DNA of 64,000 nt from Bombardia bombarda (Eukaryota > Ascomycota > Sordariomycetes > Sordariales > Lasiosphaeriaceae). The position numbers and the translations under genes are program-made. This document shows, in pieces, positions 11,746-24,812 of the stretch (position 1 is its first letter; each line of letters starts with the position of its first letter). The DNA lies in contig JAULSR010000002.1 of assembly GCA_030512295.1 (NCBI GenBank), positions 4,836,001 to 4,900,000 on the forward strand, given 5' to 3'. Under the pieces are notes generated by a model that worked only from the letters and a program-made list of their open reading frames with translations, made no database searches and was not told where the DNA came from.

Positions 11746-14700
11746 GGTTGTTAATAATAATAAGGGTGGGGAGGGGAGGAGGGGTGAGGAATGCAGGCAA
11801 AGCTGGTCCTCGTAAGCGTCGAGCCGTTGGAGCTATACAGATGCTGCCATGAACAAACAAGACAAGACACGAGGCTGGGGTAGCTTGTGTTAAAATAATG
11901 GCGGGGGTGGCGTGTGCTATTGTAATTATTGTTTCCAAAATAATTCCATGCAGCGGAGAGCGGAGCGCGGTTTCGGACGTATTTCTAGAAGTTCTGGCGT
12001 CCCGTCTCTGGGTGATGCTTGGAAAAGCGCGAATCCACGGCTGGTATCTGGGTGGAGACGTGGGTTGACGATCGGCAGCAATTGATGATGACAAGGCGAG
12101 GCAATTGGCCAGCGAAGGCAGCACACATAAATTTCAGCAGGGAAGGGGTCGAAAGGCGAACGAGGCTAAGGAAGCTTTCGCGAGCTGTCACCATTCATTA
12201 GCCAATCAAGTATTCATGAAGAAGAATAAGCAAACAAGTAAAAAAGTTTCGTTCACCATGAACACAAGACAATTGCTGGTGTATGTACAATGTCCGGAGA
12301 CAGGTCCGTGGACAAAAAGACAATGGCGGTCAGCAGGAAGCAAGCCGGGGCGGCATATCCAGTCCCGCAAGGTGGACAGGCGGCTGTTTTGGTACGATGG
12401 ATGGCTCGACGCGAGGTATCCTTACCTTAGTCTAGATACTTTGTGTGTAGATACTGTACAGATAAGTACGGAGAGGTGGGGTTGTATGGATACGGTAGCT
12501 AGCTGAGGTATCCTGGAACCTGGTTTGTGGGCAAAAGCGACCATGGAAGTGACGTGGGCGAGCTTGGGGGGCAGCTCTCTCGTCGCACAGCAGCTCCTCG
12601 AGGTCATTCGGGTATGGAAATGGTCCCGTCGTTTGAGCTTTGTTTGCACGCTTGCCAAAGCTGCAAGAGGTTGATGAGACATACAACAACTCGACCGAAA
12701 CACCCAGGTCGAGACACCGAGGACCTACCCGCTGGTTTGGTGTGCCGTCAGGAAAAGTATCCAGCTACATAACTGTTAGTATTGGTGTCACTGTGTTGCC
12801 GCTACCGCCTGCGGCTCCCGCAAGTCTGACGGCAAATCTTGACGACAGCAAAAACACAGTAATAATTGAAAAAAAAAAAAAAAAAAGGGTAGGTAGGTAG
12901 ACGTGAGGAGATCTCATCCATTGCACACCTCATGCTTCATACGAACAAGAACAGGATGCGGCGATGATACATGGAGACAACTACCAAACGAATGGGTGGC
13001 CGAATGCACACCACCCAGGCCAATAAAATGACCTAGCCATGCCCACCGCCTCCCACCGTCGTAGGGGACTCTGCTGCCATTAACTAGGTACCTAGTGCAC
13101 ACACCCACACGAGCACACCACCCCGCCATCATCCGCCTTCCGCCATCCGCCCATCTGCCGATGTTCGTGCTCGCTCCCCAGATCCAATTCGTCGGTGCTT
13201 CTACGAATCACGTGTCGTAACCGCCATTTCGATCGCAGAAGCGCCTTGAATACGGTGTAAAGTTTGAAAACTGAGGGAAGCTGGAAAGCGCAGGAAGGGG
13301 GCGGGCTCAGAATATAGTAGGTACCTAGTAAGTCTTAAGTTTTGATCTTTTAGACTTCGAGTTACTCCGTTTGTTGATCTGAACGATCTCCCGTCAAATC
13401 AGAACAAAACGGTCGCAAAGACAAGTACGAATAGGCATTGTACTAAGAAGTAGACTCTACTGGCTACACACCTGACATGTATACAGCATGGAGTAAGAAG
13501 TCTAGCAACAACCCCATTCCGTTGCCTTTTTACTACATGGCTCGCACCTTCCAACTTCCGCTATCTGCTGCAGAAAGTACCATCAATAGTCCCGCTGTTA
13601 GTGGAGTTTGTTCTCCTCACCTTAAATTTCGAGGGGGGCCCTCATCTACTAACAGATCTGCCGGCGCGGGTACTTACAACCTGTGTAAATTGCTTGTTAG
13701 TAACGACGATGTTTCGTTGCGGCCGTCGTACATCATCTCACGCACCCCGGTCATCTTCTGTTCCCATCATTTAACCCCTTCAACCACATACATATCCCCA
13801 GCACCTATCTAGCAGAACAGATAGACGACGTGAATCCATGGGACAAAATATCAGATCTGGATGGAAAACTTAAAAGAGCCATTTTGCACCGAAACTTACA
13901 CACTTGCGATTGCTACATCACTACTATTTGAGGTGGAACTGATAACGCAGTCTAGCAAGATGTACCGCTGTTAGAGAACCTTATTTTTAGTATGGCAAAA
14001 TTAATCGCTCTACATGCTCTAGTAACAGAAAATTTCCCTGGGTACCTGGTCGCGGGATTGTAAGCAAGTGGTGCCAAACTTCTAGACCCCAACTTTTACA
14101 TATTTTAATCCATCACTCCCAGCAAAACAACCCTTCCAAGAAGAGAAGTAGGCTTGACGAGGTGGAAAGAGAATGAAGCCGTTTTAATCTTCACACGAAA
14201 AGAAGGAACACATGAAAAGAAGGGGAAAAAAGGAGAAGAGAGACAAGATACAAGCAAGTCCTAACTTGTGAATGCATCCAAAATACTGGTCACATACATC
14301 CGAATATTCTTATGCAAGTCCCACTGCCAGCGAATCCTGCATTGCATGAGCGCATCGAGAAGCAGCACGCCCCGCCCCATTCAAAATACAACCAACCTAA
14401 AAACACCACCACTAGCAACGCAACAGCAGGTCAACAATCATTTAACAAGTGATATAAAAAAGTGACCAACACAGGTTAGTAGCCCAGTCCAGATGCCGTG
14501 CTACCCACATCTAGCATACCCTAACATCCGAATATTTACCGCAAGTACACCCACCAGTACAGCGTGCCTCATAGCACATCAATCGTTTTCACCATCTTCC
14601 ATTCCACACAAACCGTGCACCTATCTCATTCTCATCGCATTAACTCACTCACTAGTCTTGAACCTACATCGGCTTCATGCATGTGGTGTATACATATCAT

Positions 14701-15648
14701 ATCAAGAAAGGAAATAAGATACCCACTCTCCCACTATGGCCGGGGGGACGCAACCGATGAAGGTGTCAATGGTGGCGGCAAGTGTGGCGATGCGATGGCA
14801 TGGCCAAGAAATCGCTGTCCGGTCAGGTCAGCAACCAATACATTCCAAAACGTAACCGGCCAGAAAGGCAAAACATTCAAGCCCCCTGGCTGGCTAACAC
14901 TTTCCTTTTTTCCCCCCTTTCTCAATTCAAGTCAGATATCGCTTTCGTGAATCATGTCTTTCTATTTTAATTCAATTAGCTGACTGACTGACTGACCGAC
15001 ACTGACCGCCCGATTGATGGCTGACGACTGAGACTTGACAGGCAACCAGGTGTCGAGGAGAATCTTGCCCCGCCACGCCGCCACGCCGCCACGCCGCCAT
15101 CCCGCCACCATCTCAGCTTCTCCCTTTGCTTCAAAGACGTACATCTGCACACTTCCTCAAATCACAAGCCAAGTATCTCAGCTCTCAGCCAAGCTCATGA
15201 ACTGCATGTCGTTATCGTCGCAGCAGTAGCCTATTATTCTCGACATGTGTCTCGTGAAAAAAAAAGTTCTCATGCGTGGTCTATAACACACCAGTGCACA
15301 TCACTGCGCTCTCGTTCTCTTCCCCCACCTCCCTCTTCCTCCCTGGCCGTGGGGATCTCGCTGGCATATCCTTTTGCTCATGCATTTTCCCCCTCGTATC
15401 AGCCACCACTGACATGGATAAATGGCTATACCCGACCGCTCATATTCCGTATACAGTCCCAGTTGTATATCCGTTTTTCGCAGCAACGATGGACAAAAGA
15501 GACCCCTCTGAACACCGAAAAAGAGAGAAAAACAGGAGTAGTCGTATTGAAAACAAGCGGCATGGATTCGTGGTATCGTGACGCAGGGCTTCCTCCTCCC
15601 CTGCCATGACAGGGGAACCTGATGTTTGATCTGGCCCTCTCCGTAATT
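11746..15648. other. 3.9 kb intergenic region between AVL9 and HOG1
   Basis: This holds the AVL9 promoter side and the HOG1 3' flank. I find no supportable gene; short open frames show no recognisable domain. Visible sequence features are an 18-A run at 12869-12886, palindromic TAGGTACCTA words near 13083 and 13315, a TGAC tetranucleotide run at 14981-14996 and an 8-bp repeat at 15073-15099. Confidence 0.6.
15073..15099. repeat. CCACGCCG tandem repeat (3 copies)
   Basis: Three exact head-to-tail copies of the 8-bp unit CCACGCCG in a noncoding GC-rich patch downstream of HOG1. Probably a simple minisatellite. Confidence 0.85.
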
Positions 15649-17315
15649 TTATTGCCCGTTGTAATGACTTTCCATCTGCGTAGCCCCGGCTTCCACGTTA
15701 TGATAGTCGAGGATCTCAGAGTACCTTTTCGGAGCTGTTTGTTAACAATGTTCAAAGTTCATGTGATCCATATCACCAGTTAGACAGACAGTAGAAAACG
15801 GCGCGGCTTCAATCCAGACTTACATCATAATCTTCCAGGTGTCGACGGGGAGGTCAGCATCGTTGAAGCTCCAGTCAAACTTCTCTTCGGCAACTGGCTC
15901 ATCGGTGGGGTCGTGGTATGGCGCCAAGTAGTCATGCTCTAGAGCCTCGGTAGCTGTTATCCGCTTCTTAGGATCGAATACAAGCATGCGCTCCAAAAGG
16001 TCAATAGCTGGACAATTGTTAGCACCTTTTCTACTATAGCCGTCAACCAATAAGACATACCCGAAGGATCGGCATTCTTGAACTTGTTCTTGAGAGGTTG
16101 CCTGTCACGCTTGGGAAGTGACTTGACAAATCTCAGGGTCTAATACAAAGTCAGTTATCTCCGCAACCCATCTTGATAACGGGGAATATAACAAACATTC
16201 TCGCTCGCGATGGTGTTAATAACATCATCTGGAGGAGTTCCTAAAAGCTCGGTAATGATGGAGAACTGGTTGACGTGATCCTTTCCAGGGAAAAGGGGCT
16301 TGCCCTCGAGCATCTCGGCGAAGATGCAGCCGGCGCTCCAGATGTCGACCTCCACATCATACTTCTGCCAGGTGAGCATGATTTCGGGGGCGCGGTAGTA
16401 TCGAGTCGACACATAGCCCGTCATCTGGGGATCCTGGATTCGTGCCAAGCCGAAATCGCAGATCTTCAAGTCGCAGTTCTCGTTGACCAAGATGTTGCTT
16501 GGTTTCAAGTCTCGATGGACAACTCCAGCGGAATGGACATATTTCAGACCACGCTACATCACAGTCAGCAATGAAGCCGAATAATTGGACCGTCGTAACC
16601 CACCATAATCTGGTAGAGGAAGTACTGGATGAACTGCTTCTCGAGGGGTCGCGAGGTGAGTAGTCTGTGCAGATCGGTTCCGAGGAGCTCGGTGACAAAG
16701 TAGCTAGAGGGCATTGCGTCAGCGGCCTATCTCATAAAGTCGCGCATGATCCTTTTCGACTTACATGTCCTCGAGCGGGGAGATGAAGATATCGCTCAGC
16801 GAGATAACCTTTTCGCAATGGCATGTCAATTTTGATTCCCTGTATGGCTGTTCAGAGGCGGTAACAACAAACATTTTCGTGCTTCAGATGCTTGAGCAGC
16901 TTCAGCTCTCTGTAGGTCCGTTTGGCCAGTACAGGAGTGCTGAAGGGCTTCATGATCTTCTTGATGGCGACATTTTGGCTAGTGAGCTGATCTCTGGCGG
17001 AGCTATTCGTAGGATGGGCGCGTCAGCCAAGTGTTGGGCGGGAATCTCGCATCGCATGGCGGGGTCGTCAAAGAAGGGAGGTGGCGGGGGGGAGGAGTGA
17101 CGAGGAAGAGACGGAGAGAAACAAGGGAGGGGAACACATACCAAACCAAGCCAAAAGCTCCCATGCCAACAGGCTGGAGGTCCGAGTATCTATCGCGAGA
17201 TGATATTAGACCAAATACCGAAGACGCGGGCTATCAATGTTGGTGGAACACAATTGTACCTCGAGGTGATCTCGAAAGTGGTTCCGAAGATCTGGGCGCG
17301 TACGAATTCAGCCAT
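15649..17315 (-). CDS. hog1: Stress-activated MAP kinase Hog1/Sak1/OS-2 (p38 class)
   Basis: The terminal kinase of the high-osmolarity glycerol pathway. Nine exons on the minus strand (17315-17260, 17189-17142, 17002-16873, 16808-16765, 16703-16604, 16553-16197, 16139-16061, 16007-15824, 15724-15649) give 357 residues, the usual length for filamentous fungi. The protein starts [19 protein letters not shown]. It shows the glycine loop (VGMGAFGLV), VAIKKI lysine, HRDLKPSN catalytic loop (Asp141), DFG, and the activation-loop TGY with Thr171 and Tyr173, the p38/Hog1 signature rather than TEY. The common-docking region near the C-terminus is retained, and the last exon encodes the end of the protein, [16 protein letters not shown]. 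Two introns use GTTTGT donors. The kinase is expected to be phosphorylated by a Pbs2-type MAPKK and to shuttle into the nucleus. Identification and structure are very secure. Confidence 0.97.
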
Positions 17316-20300
17316 GGCGACTTTCGTTGGAATATCGTTGGCTTCTGCGGCGAGGCAGGCTGTTCGTGGTTGGATGGTTTGGGGCAGGGTGGAATTTCGT
17401 CTGGATGAAGGCGAAATGTCCGGGGAATCAAGAAGGCTGACCCCTCTCTTGTTGCAAAGACCCGTGAAAACGTTTGGCCGAGGTGGAACCTGGGACGGGG
17501 GAGGGCGGCGGGATCGACAAGTTAAACTGCTCGGAATGCGCGAACTTCCCCTGTTTTCCAGTGGAGAGAGGTGATGGCTGGGGCGACGGGCGGTCCAGGC
17601 GAAAATTAACGCAGGAATCTAGAAAGCGAGCGAAAGCTTAGCATGGCCTTCTCGACGCATTCAACTGGGATGGCGGCGCGCAGAGAGGGAGTTGGTGCAA
17701 ATGGAAGCAGAGCGAAGAGGGTGCGGATTGTCAATGGTGCAGCTTCAGTGGGTTCAGCCCGCTTACCTGCAGTAGCTACCAAGGTGGGGGGTGCCTGAGT
17801 AAGGAGGAGATAGGTACTTGGGCAAAGCAGCTAAGGTACCTAGGTAGGTAGTCAAACTTTCAGGGCGAGGCTCCTTTGATGCGTTTAGCGCAGACAGGTG
17901 GTCTCTGCTGTTCTTGCCGTCGTTCTTTTCTGCTGTTCTTGCCAGTTTCTCTTTAAGAATTGAAAACCGCGCTTATTATCCAAAGCTGATTTGGGGCTTG
18001 AGGGGGGTGTGCGGTCGTGTAAGACGGTCGTGCAAGTAGAGAGCCAGAGAGCGGGTGTGCGCAATTAACGGAATTGGACCGAATCGCTTAATTGCGTGGA
18101 AGCTAAAGTTGTGGCGGAATGGTCAGATTTCTCTTCAGCGAGCACGTAGCACGTACCCGAGTGCTAGCGAGTCAAACCAGACGGTTTGAAAGATGGTGCT
18201 GGGGGTCGGGTCGGGGGGTAGTCGGCGACAGACAATAGGAGGTCGTGCTTGAACTGGTCGCTCTCTCACGCACTCTCTCAAAACCGGTGATGGGTGACAG
18301 ACTAGTGACAAGTGTGTTTGGCGGGAACTTAATTTTTTTTTAAAAAGGGGAGGAAGAGCGAGAAGAAGAGCAGATCTCCCGAGAGTAAATACTATTAGGG
18401 TAGGGGAGGTCTATCTAACCGGGCAAGGAAGGGGTGGAGGATAGGACAGACAGACAGGCCAACAAGGCAAGCCTCCTTGGCCCTTAAGTGGTGAGAGGGG
18501 CCGGAATACGACGCGGGCGCAGAAGAACAGGATATGAGAATCTCTCAAATTCCATGCCTTGTCGCATCCACTTTACCGTTCCCCTCCGTCTCTCCCCATC
18601 ATCCATCCTTGCCATAAACGCTACCTTGAGGTACCGGACATACATATCGACCATGGTTGGCATCCAGCTAGCCAGCCTCAGCTCTTCAGCTCGCTTTTTC
18701 CTGCCTGAAAGAACGCGGTTATCGTGTTGTTGGTGAAATACCTACCCAGCCGGGAAGCTATGGAGGGGTGTGGTATATGTGTATGTGATCAGTCAGTGAG
18801 TTTTGGGACTGTAACCCCGCAGGTGCCCTGTCTCGAGCTCAGTGCCCAGCTGCAATGTGGTTCTCTGGCATGAAAGGCTTGAACTGAATGCTCAGCTTTC
18901 ATTTATTCCCAAAGTCGGGCTGCAGCCTTCAGAAGTCTACACGGTACCCTGCCTGTGCGGGAATTCTCTTGAGCAATCCTAGACTCGGTACAATATACAT
19001 ACAGAACAATCGCCTGTCGTGATCGTCGTCGGGATCGATTCTGGCTGTCTAGGTAAGGAGTATCACGATATTATTCTATAAGGCACAGACAACAACACGC
19101 GACTCTGGCATATACCACAAACCATGCGCAAATCATAGGAATAGAGAGAGGGGCGCGTTTTCTCTGGCGCTGGCGCCGCCGATACTGGGCAATGACGTAC
19201 CTTGCGACCAGGGAGCAAGGTGGGGTTCCTTCAACCCCTGTAATAAGCGTACATGGATACAGGAAGAGGGGAGGAGCTTGGTGAGAGGTGCATGCATGCC
19301 TGCCTCGAGCGAAGCCTACCCTTTCACTTTTTTTTCCTCACAATCCCGCGCCAGCTCCACCACGCCCATACATACCTAATTCGCTCAGGAATCGCGATTT
19401 GGCGTGGGATCGGGGCTGATCTGGAAGCCGTCAATATGGCGGTGACTTGGGTCAGACACATCCAGTCAATTATCCCCCATCCATATTCCATGCGCCTTCC
19501 TCCTTCTGCTCTCTCTGAAACGCAATCGGATCACGCGGTCTCCCTTGCGGCTCGACCCGGGTTCTCGTTAGAGAATGGAAGGAATACTGAGTTGGGCTCC
19601 TTTAATTATGTAACCAAACTTGGGAGAAAATGCTCCGGGCTTTGGGAAACACAAGACATGCAGCAGTTCGATTGAGCAACCAGTGGCCCATGCTTGCCGC
19701 GGTTGACGGCCATTGTGGGCATCTTGTCATTTTCAGACACATCAACCGCCATCCAAAAGCCCACTACTGTTTTGAAAATAGCCAAAACAAATAGAATGCA
19801 GTCGCAAGCTCGGGTCTTTCAGCTTTTGAAGGAAACAGACGAGCCCAAGAAAAATATTTGGCAGGGCTCAAAACAGCCCCCGCAATGCAATCCATCCATC
19901 CTCAGCCCCCCTCCCCACCACCCTCATTGTCCCCTTTGACGCCCACCATATCGATCGTATATGTAGGTATTTCCGACATCCTCGTGTCAGTCAGGGTCCA
20001 AGCCAAGCTTTTTTTTTTTTTTTTTTAGCTGAAAGGGACATGGGATTGCTGAACCGATCAACAGGGACGCCCATCAATTCCTTTCTTCGTCCCCCCCCCA
20101 ATCTGTTCTCTAGTTCATCCTTCTTTTTTGTAATCCTTGTTCCACGTACCTAATCTTTTTTGCACACGACAAAATTCATATATCATGCCATTCCCATAGA
20201 TGCCCTAAAATCGTATCATCTATCCCAGCCCAAGTCAGGTTAGTTCTGACATCAAACCACCAGCCCAACTGCCAGCCTTCTCGTCTGTCGGTCAGTACAT

Positions 20301-21686
20301 ATTCAACCACAAAAACCACCGAAATGCCGTCATCGGGCGGTTCGCTGGGATTAACTCCTCAAAAACCCTGCATACATAAAGCAGCGGGGAAAGGAGGGGG
20401 GAAACACCATGCACTATGACGTAGCTCTTCTCTTGGCCCTAGCGCCCTGTTTGGTGTGTGCTTGACGCTACTGGTTGGGCCCGCCTGCCCCGCCTGTTGA
20501 GCCTGGCTTCCATTGGCTTTGGTTTGGCTCCTTTCCCTTTTTTGTTTTTACTCTTTCGCTTTCATGCAGATATATTGGAAAGTAAGTAGAGGCAGCACTC
20601 AAGGAGGTGCATATGTATGTACATCGTCACGACCGTTTTGCTGCTCGATCTGTGCGTATTTATCTAGTGCATTGCTAGGTAGGCACCTTATGGGAAGTTT
20701 TGTCTGCGATCATGACAGATAACAACGGTGGCCCTCTCTCTGTCTGGACCAACCGCTCGCATTTATACTGTGTGTTGCAGCTCTTCATACAATCCATGCT
20801 ACAAATACAATCGATCTAGCGCGGATGTCTTGGGGCTGGCAGACTTCATTCCCAGCCCCGCTGATGTGACCGGGGGTTGGTTGCAGGTGCCCCTCGTGAT
20901 GGTTGTATTCTGGGTGAAAAAGTCGAGAAGGTTTGCACACCCGACCTAGATATGGTACCAATAAAAAAACGCGGATCTTCAGAGGTTGGTGGTTGATGGC
21001 TTGGCGCGTTTTCCTTGCAGTATTTCTGGCTCTGGTATCGTTACAGCGTGAAAAGGCTGTCATCCTGTCAAAGCCTCAAAGTGCGTAATTCCTTAGGCGA
21101 TCGGATATTACATCGGATGTAAAGAAGGAAGTACGCTAAAAAATGTAAACTTACATTACTATGTAAAGGGTAATTTCAAAATTATAGTGTACCTTAAATC
21201 TCTTACTCAGCACCAACTGGACTCAACCTCTAGGCTTCAACTCCTTTGATCGATAAAGCAACCTACTCACAGACCACAAGGCCTCCGGATCACCATACAA
21301 GTCACGCAGAAGGGCCAATTTAGGAATCTAGGAGAAGAGAGGTCAAGAGGTCACCATAAAGATGACATCATGCGCCCAACTGTGCCGGGAACAAATTGAT
21401 GCTCAAACAAAGACATTCAATATAATTCGAACTCCAAAATGCTCAAGAAAATTGTCCAAAACGTTATTCGTCATTAAGTTCCATCTTCTAGGTACGGCAG
21501 TCCAGAATCACTACCTGCCTTACCCACGGTCATGCGGAACACCCCGTCACCCATCTTTCTCCTGTCTGCTCAGAACCAGAATACAATAACCAAAGCCCTA
21601 ATGCCCGAACTACCTATATCTCTTGTGGCCGACCAGTGGCAGTCTCTCGAAACGCTGCCTCATACTGTCTGTCTGGACCGATCGCC
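17316..21686. other. 4.4 kb intergenic region upstream of HOG1
   Basis: Contains the HOG1 promoter and the 3' flank of glycogen phosphorylase. No gene can be supported; the longest open frames (for example 140 codons at 19253) have no recognisable domain. It holds a TAGGTACCTA-type word at 17833-17851 and an 18-T run at 20009-20026. A long HOG1 5' UTR or a noncoding transcript is possible but not shown. Confidence 0.6.
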
Positions 21687-24600
21687 CTATAGCTCACCGG
21701 TAGGAAGACCATCGCCATCCTTGCTGATAGGAAGGGGCTCAATGTTCCAAATACCCTCAGCATACTCATTGATGCAGCGGTCCGAGCTAAAGAAACCCAT
21801 ACGAGACACGCTGGTAATGCACTTGGTGATCCACTCGTCTTGGTTGCGGTACGCTTCGTCGACGAGCGCGTGGGTCTCAATGTAGCTGTGGAAATCGTCC
21901 GACACGAGGTAGAAGTCGCCATGGTCACGGACCGCCGTAATCATCCCGGAAAAGTCTTGGGTTTCGCCAAACGTGCCTGACTCGATTGCTTCGAAAACCT
22001 TGGCCAGGTCGGGGTCGATAGTGTGTGAGCCATAGGTGTGCGAGTGACGAAGATCCTCCACGTCCTCGGCAAGGTTGCCAAAGAGGAAAATGTTGTTCTC
22101 GCCGATTTCGCGGGTGATTTCGATCTAGTTTATCTGTTAGCGCGTTATTTATTTCCATTTGACAGGCTTTAAACTCACGTTGGCACCATCGCACGTTCCA
22201 ATAATGAGACCTCCGTTGAGCACAAACTTCATGTTGCTGGTTCCTGAAGCCCTGATAACGGTTAGCTTATACGTCAGGATTCTACAGCCGATAAAGGTGT
22301 ACTCACTCAGTGCCAGCAGTCGAGATATGCTCGCTGATATCTGAGGCCGGAACGATTATCTCGGCTTTGCTCACGTTATAGTCCTCCAGGAAGACCACCT
22401 TGAGCAAGTCGCCAATCTCTGGATCGTTGTTGATCACAGCACCGACGTTGTTGATCAGATGGATAATTTGCTTGGCCATCCAGTATCCCGGGGCAGCCTT
22501 GCCACCAAAAATGGAAACTCTCGGGAGCTGCTTCTTCCTCTCCTCGGGCAACAGGGCCTTCAGGGTAAGATAGCGGTGGATAACGCCAAAGATATTCAGC
22601 TGCTGACGCTTGTACTCGTGAATTCGCTTGACTTGAACGTCAAAGAGCGAGGTGGGGTTGACAGTCACGCCGGTGCTCGTCTTGATGTGCTTGGCAAGGC
22701 GAACCTTGTTGGCAAGCTTAATCTCAGCCCACTCCTTGCGGAACTCCTTGTCGGCGGCATACTGCTCGATCTTGTTCAGTAGTGTCAAGTCGGTCAAGAA
22801 TCCATAACCACCTGTCTTGCTTGCAACTAAGTCGGACAGGCGAGGGTTTGCTTGATGAAGCCATCTGCGGGGAGTGATGCCGTTGGTCACGTTGGTGAAC
22901 TTGTCGGGTCCAAAGATTGCGACGAAGTCCTTGAAGATGGTGGTCTTGATGAGATCCGAGTGCAACTCAGCAACGCCGTTGACCTTGTGGGAACCAACAA
23001 TAGCCAAGAATGCCATACGAACCATCTTCGGCTGAGACTCTTCAATAATTGAGACTCGGCGGAGAAGGTCGCGGTCACCGGGGAAATTACGCTCAACCGT
23101 CTGGAGGAAGAACAAGTTGATATCATAAATGATCTGGAGATGTCTCGGGAGGAGATGCTGGAACAAGCCAACAGACCACTTCTCCAAAGCTTCGGGGAGT
23201 ACGGTATGGTTGGTGTAGCCAAAAGTGTTGGTTACAATATTCCATGCCTCATCCCACTCAAGGCCCTCGAGATCAAGGAGGATGCGCTGAAGCTCGACAA
23301 TAGCCAGGGTAGGATGGGTATCGTTGAGCTGAATGGCCACCTGTTCAGGAAATTCCCTCCAGGGGCGCTTGGACTTCTTGAAGCGACGAACAATGTCGTA
23401 AAGAGATGCAGCAACCCAGAAGTATTGTTGCTTAAGACGGAGCTCCTTTCCACGGTCGAGGTTGTCATTCGGATACAAGACAGCGCTGATGGTCTCGGCG
23501 CGCTGCTGGTCAGCTACCGAGCTTTCGTAGTCTCCATTGTTGAACTTCTGGAAGTCAAACTCCCCACTGGCAGCCTTGCTGGACCACAGTCTCAGGTTAT
23601 TGGTAGATGGTGTCGCATAGCCGGGAATAGGCACGTCATAGGCAGTAGCCTTGACAGCCTCGCCTCCTTCCCAATGAGCAATGGTCTTACCAGACTCATC
23701 CGTAGACTTGCGGACAGAGCCATAGAATTGTACCTGAAAACTCAAGTCAGCCGTGTTGCTCAAAGCATCTCATGATGTTCAAACGATGCTACTCACATCA
23801 ACCGTCACATCGTGTCTGGGAAATTCCCAGGGGTTGAAGTCAAGCCAGTAATCCGGGACCTCGACTTGATATCCGTCAATGATCTCCTGTTTGAAGATAC
23901 CATAGCGGTATCTCAAGCCATAACCCCAGGCGGGATAGTTCAAGGATGCCAAGCTGTCCAAGAAGCAAGCCGCCAGACGTCCCAAACCACCATTACCCAA
24001 GCCGGCATCATGCTCCTGTTGAATGATATCCTCGATGCGGAAACCAAGGTCGGCGAGGCCAGCTAAAGACAAATAAAGTATCAGCGAAATCAGCTACACA
24101 TGCTCTGCGCAGTGTTGTTAAAACTCACCTTTTGCCAGGTCCTTCTGGCCAATATTCAGCATAGCATTATCGAGAGCTCTGCCCATCAAGAACTCCAAGC
24201 TCAGATAGTAGACGCGCTTGCTGTCGGCATATGTCTGGCGCTGCTGGGTGCGGTTCCACTCCAGGATGAGGCGGTCGCGGAAAGCAAGACTGGTGGCTGA
24301 GTAGGCAGCATATTCGTCGCAATTGAACATGCTGCGAGCCAATGTGGTCTCGACATGACGAACGACCTCTGCCTCGAAGCCATCTTTGTCCTTGAAGCCG
24401 CTGGACTGGTGTTTTGTCCAGGCCTCTCGTTGGGGCTCAGGGATGGAGGCTGGAGAGAAGCGCTGTTAGTGTCTTGTTACCGTTCCGGGGCCCCCGCACA
24501 GTGAGTGGATTCGGGGTAGAGGATGGAGGAGCTCAGACAGGCGGGGAAGCTTGAATGACGAAGATGATCGCCCCCTTGACAGGAAACTACAACAAGTCTT

Positions 24601-24812
24601 GGAATGCCGCCAATGCAGAGAAAGAAAGTAGAAAGAAAGTTGGAATTCGAGATACCTTCAACATTCTTGATCTCCCCAGGACCAAAGCCAGTAAAGGTGC
24701 GCTTGTGCTTTGGGCGCGAGATGCCGGCGGGAACAACGGAGCCCTGAATGTCAGCGAGGGGCGCTCCGACTGATGGGCGCCGCTCGCGCTGCGGAAGAGA
24801 TTGGCTCGCCAT
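21687..24812 (-). CDS. gph1: Glycogen phosphorylase
   Basis: Phosphorolysis of alpha-1,4-glucan to glucose-1-phosphate, the mobilising step for glycogen in the cytosol. Six exons on the minus strand (24812-24656, 24449-24129, 24062-23797, 23733-22307, 22251-22179, 22124-21687) give 893 residues, the usual fungal length. GT35 landmarks are in order: YYLSLEFLMGRAL, GLGNGGLGRLAACFLDS, YGLRYRYGIF, QLNDTHPTLAIVELQR, KRIHEYKRQQLN, and EASGTSNMKF carrying the lysine that binds pyridoxal phosphate, then LIIGTCDGAN. The N-terminal 50 residues are basic and Ser/Pro-rich, the region that carries the regulatory phosphorylation site in the yeast enzyme. Its upstream flank carries three STRE-type words. 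Secure. Confidence 0.97.

Noticed and set aside
14300..14345. CCAGCGAATCC, an 11-base match to the 5S rRNA
   Set aside because: The rest of the 5S sequence is absent on both sides, so it is not a usable pseudogene call.
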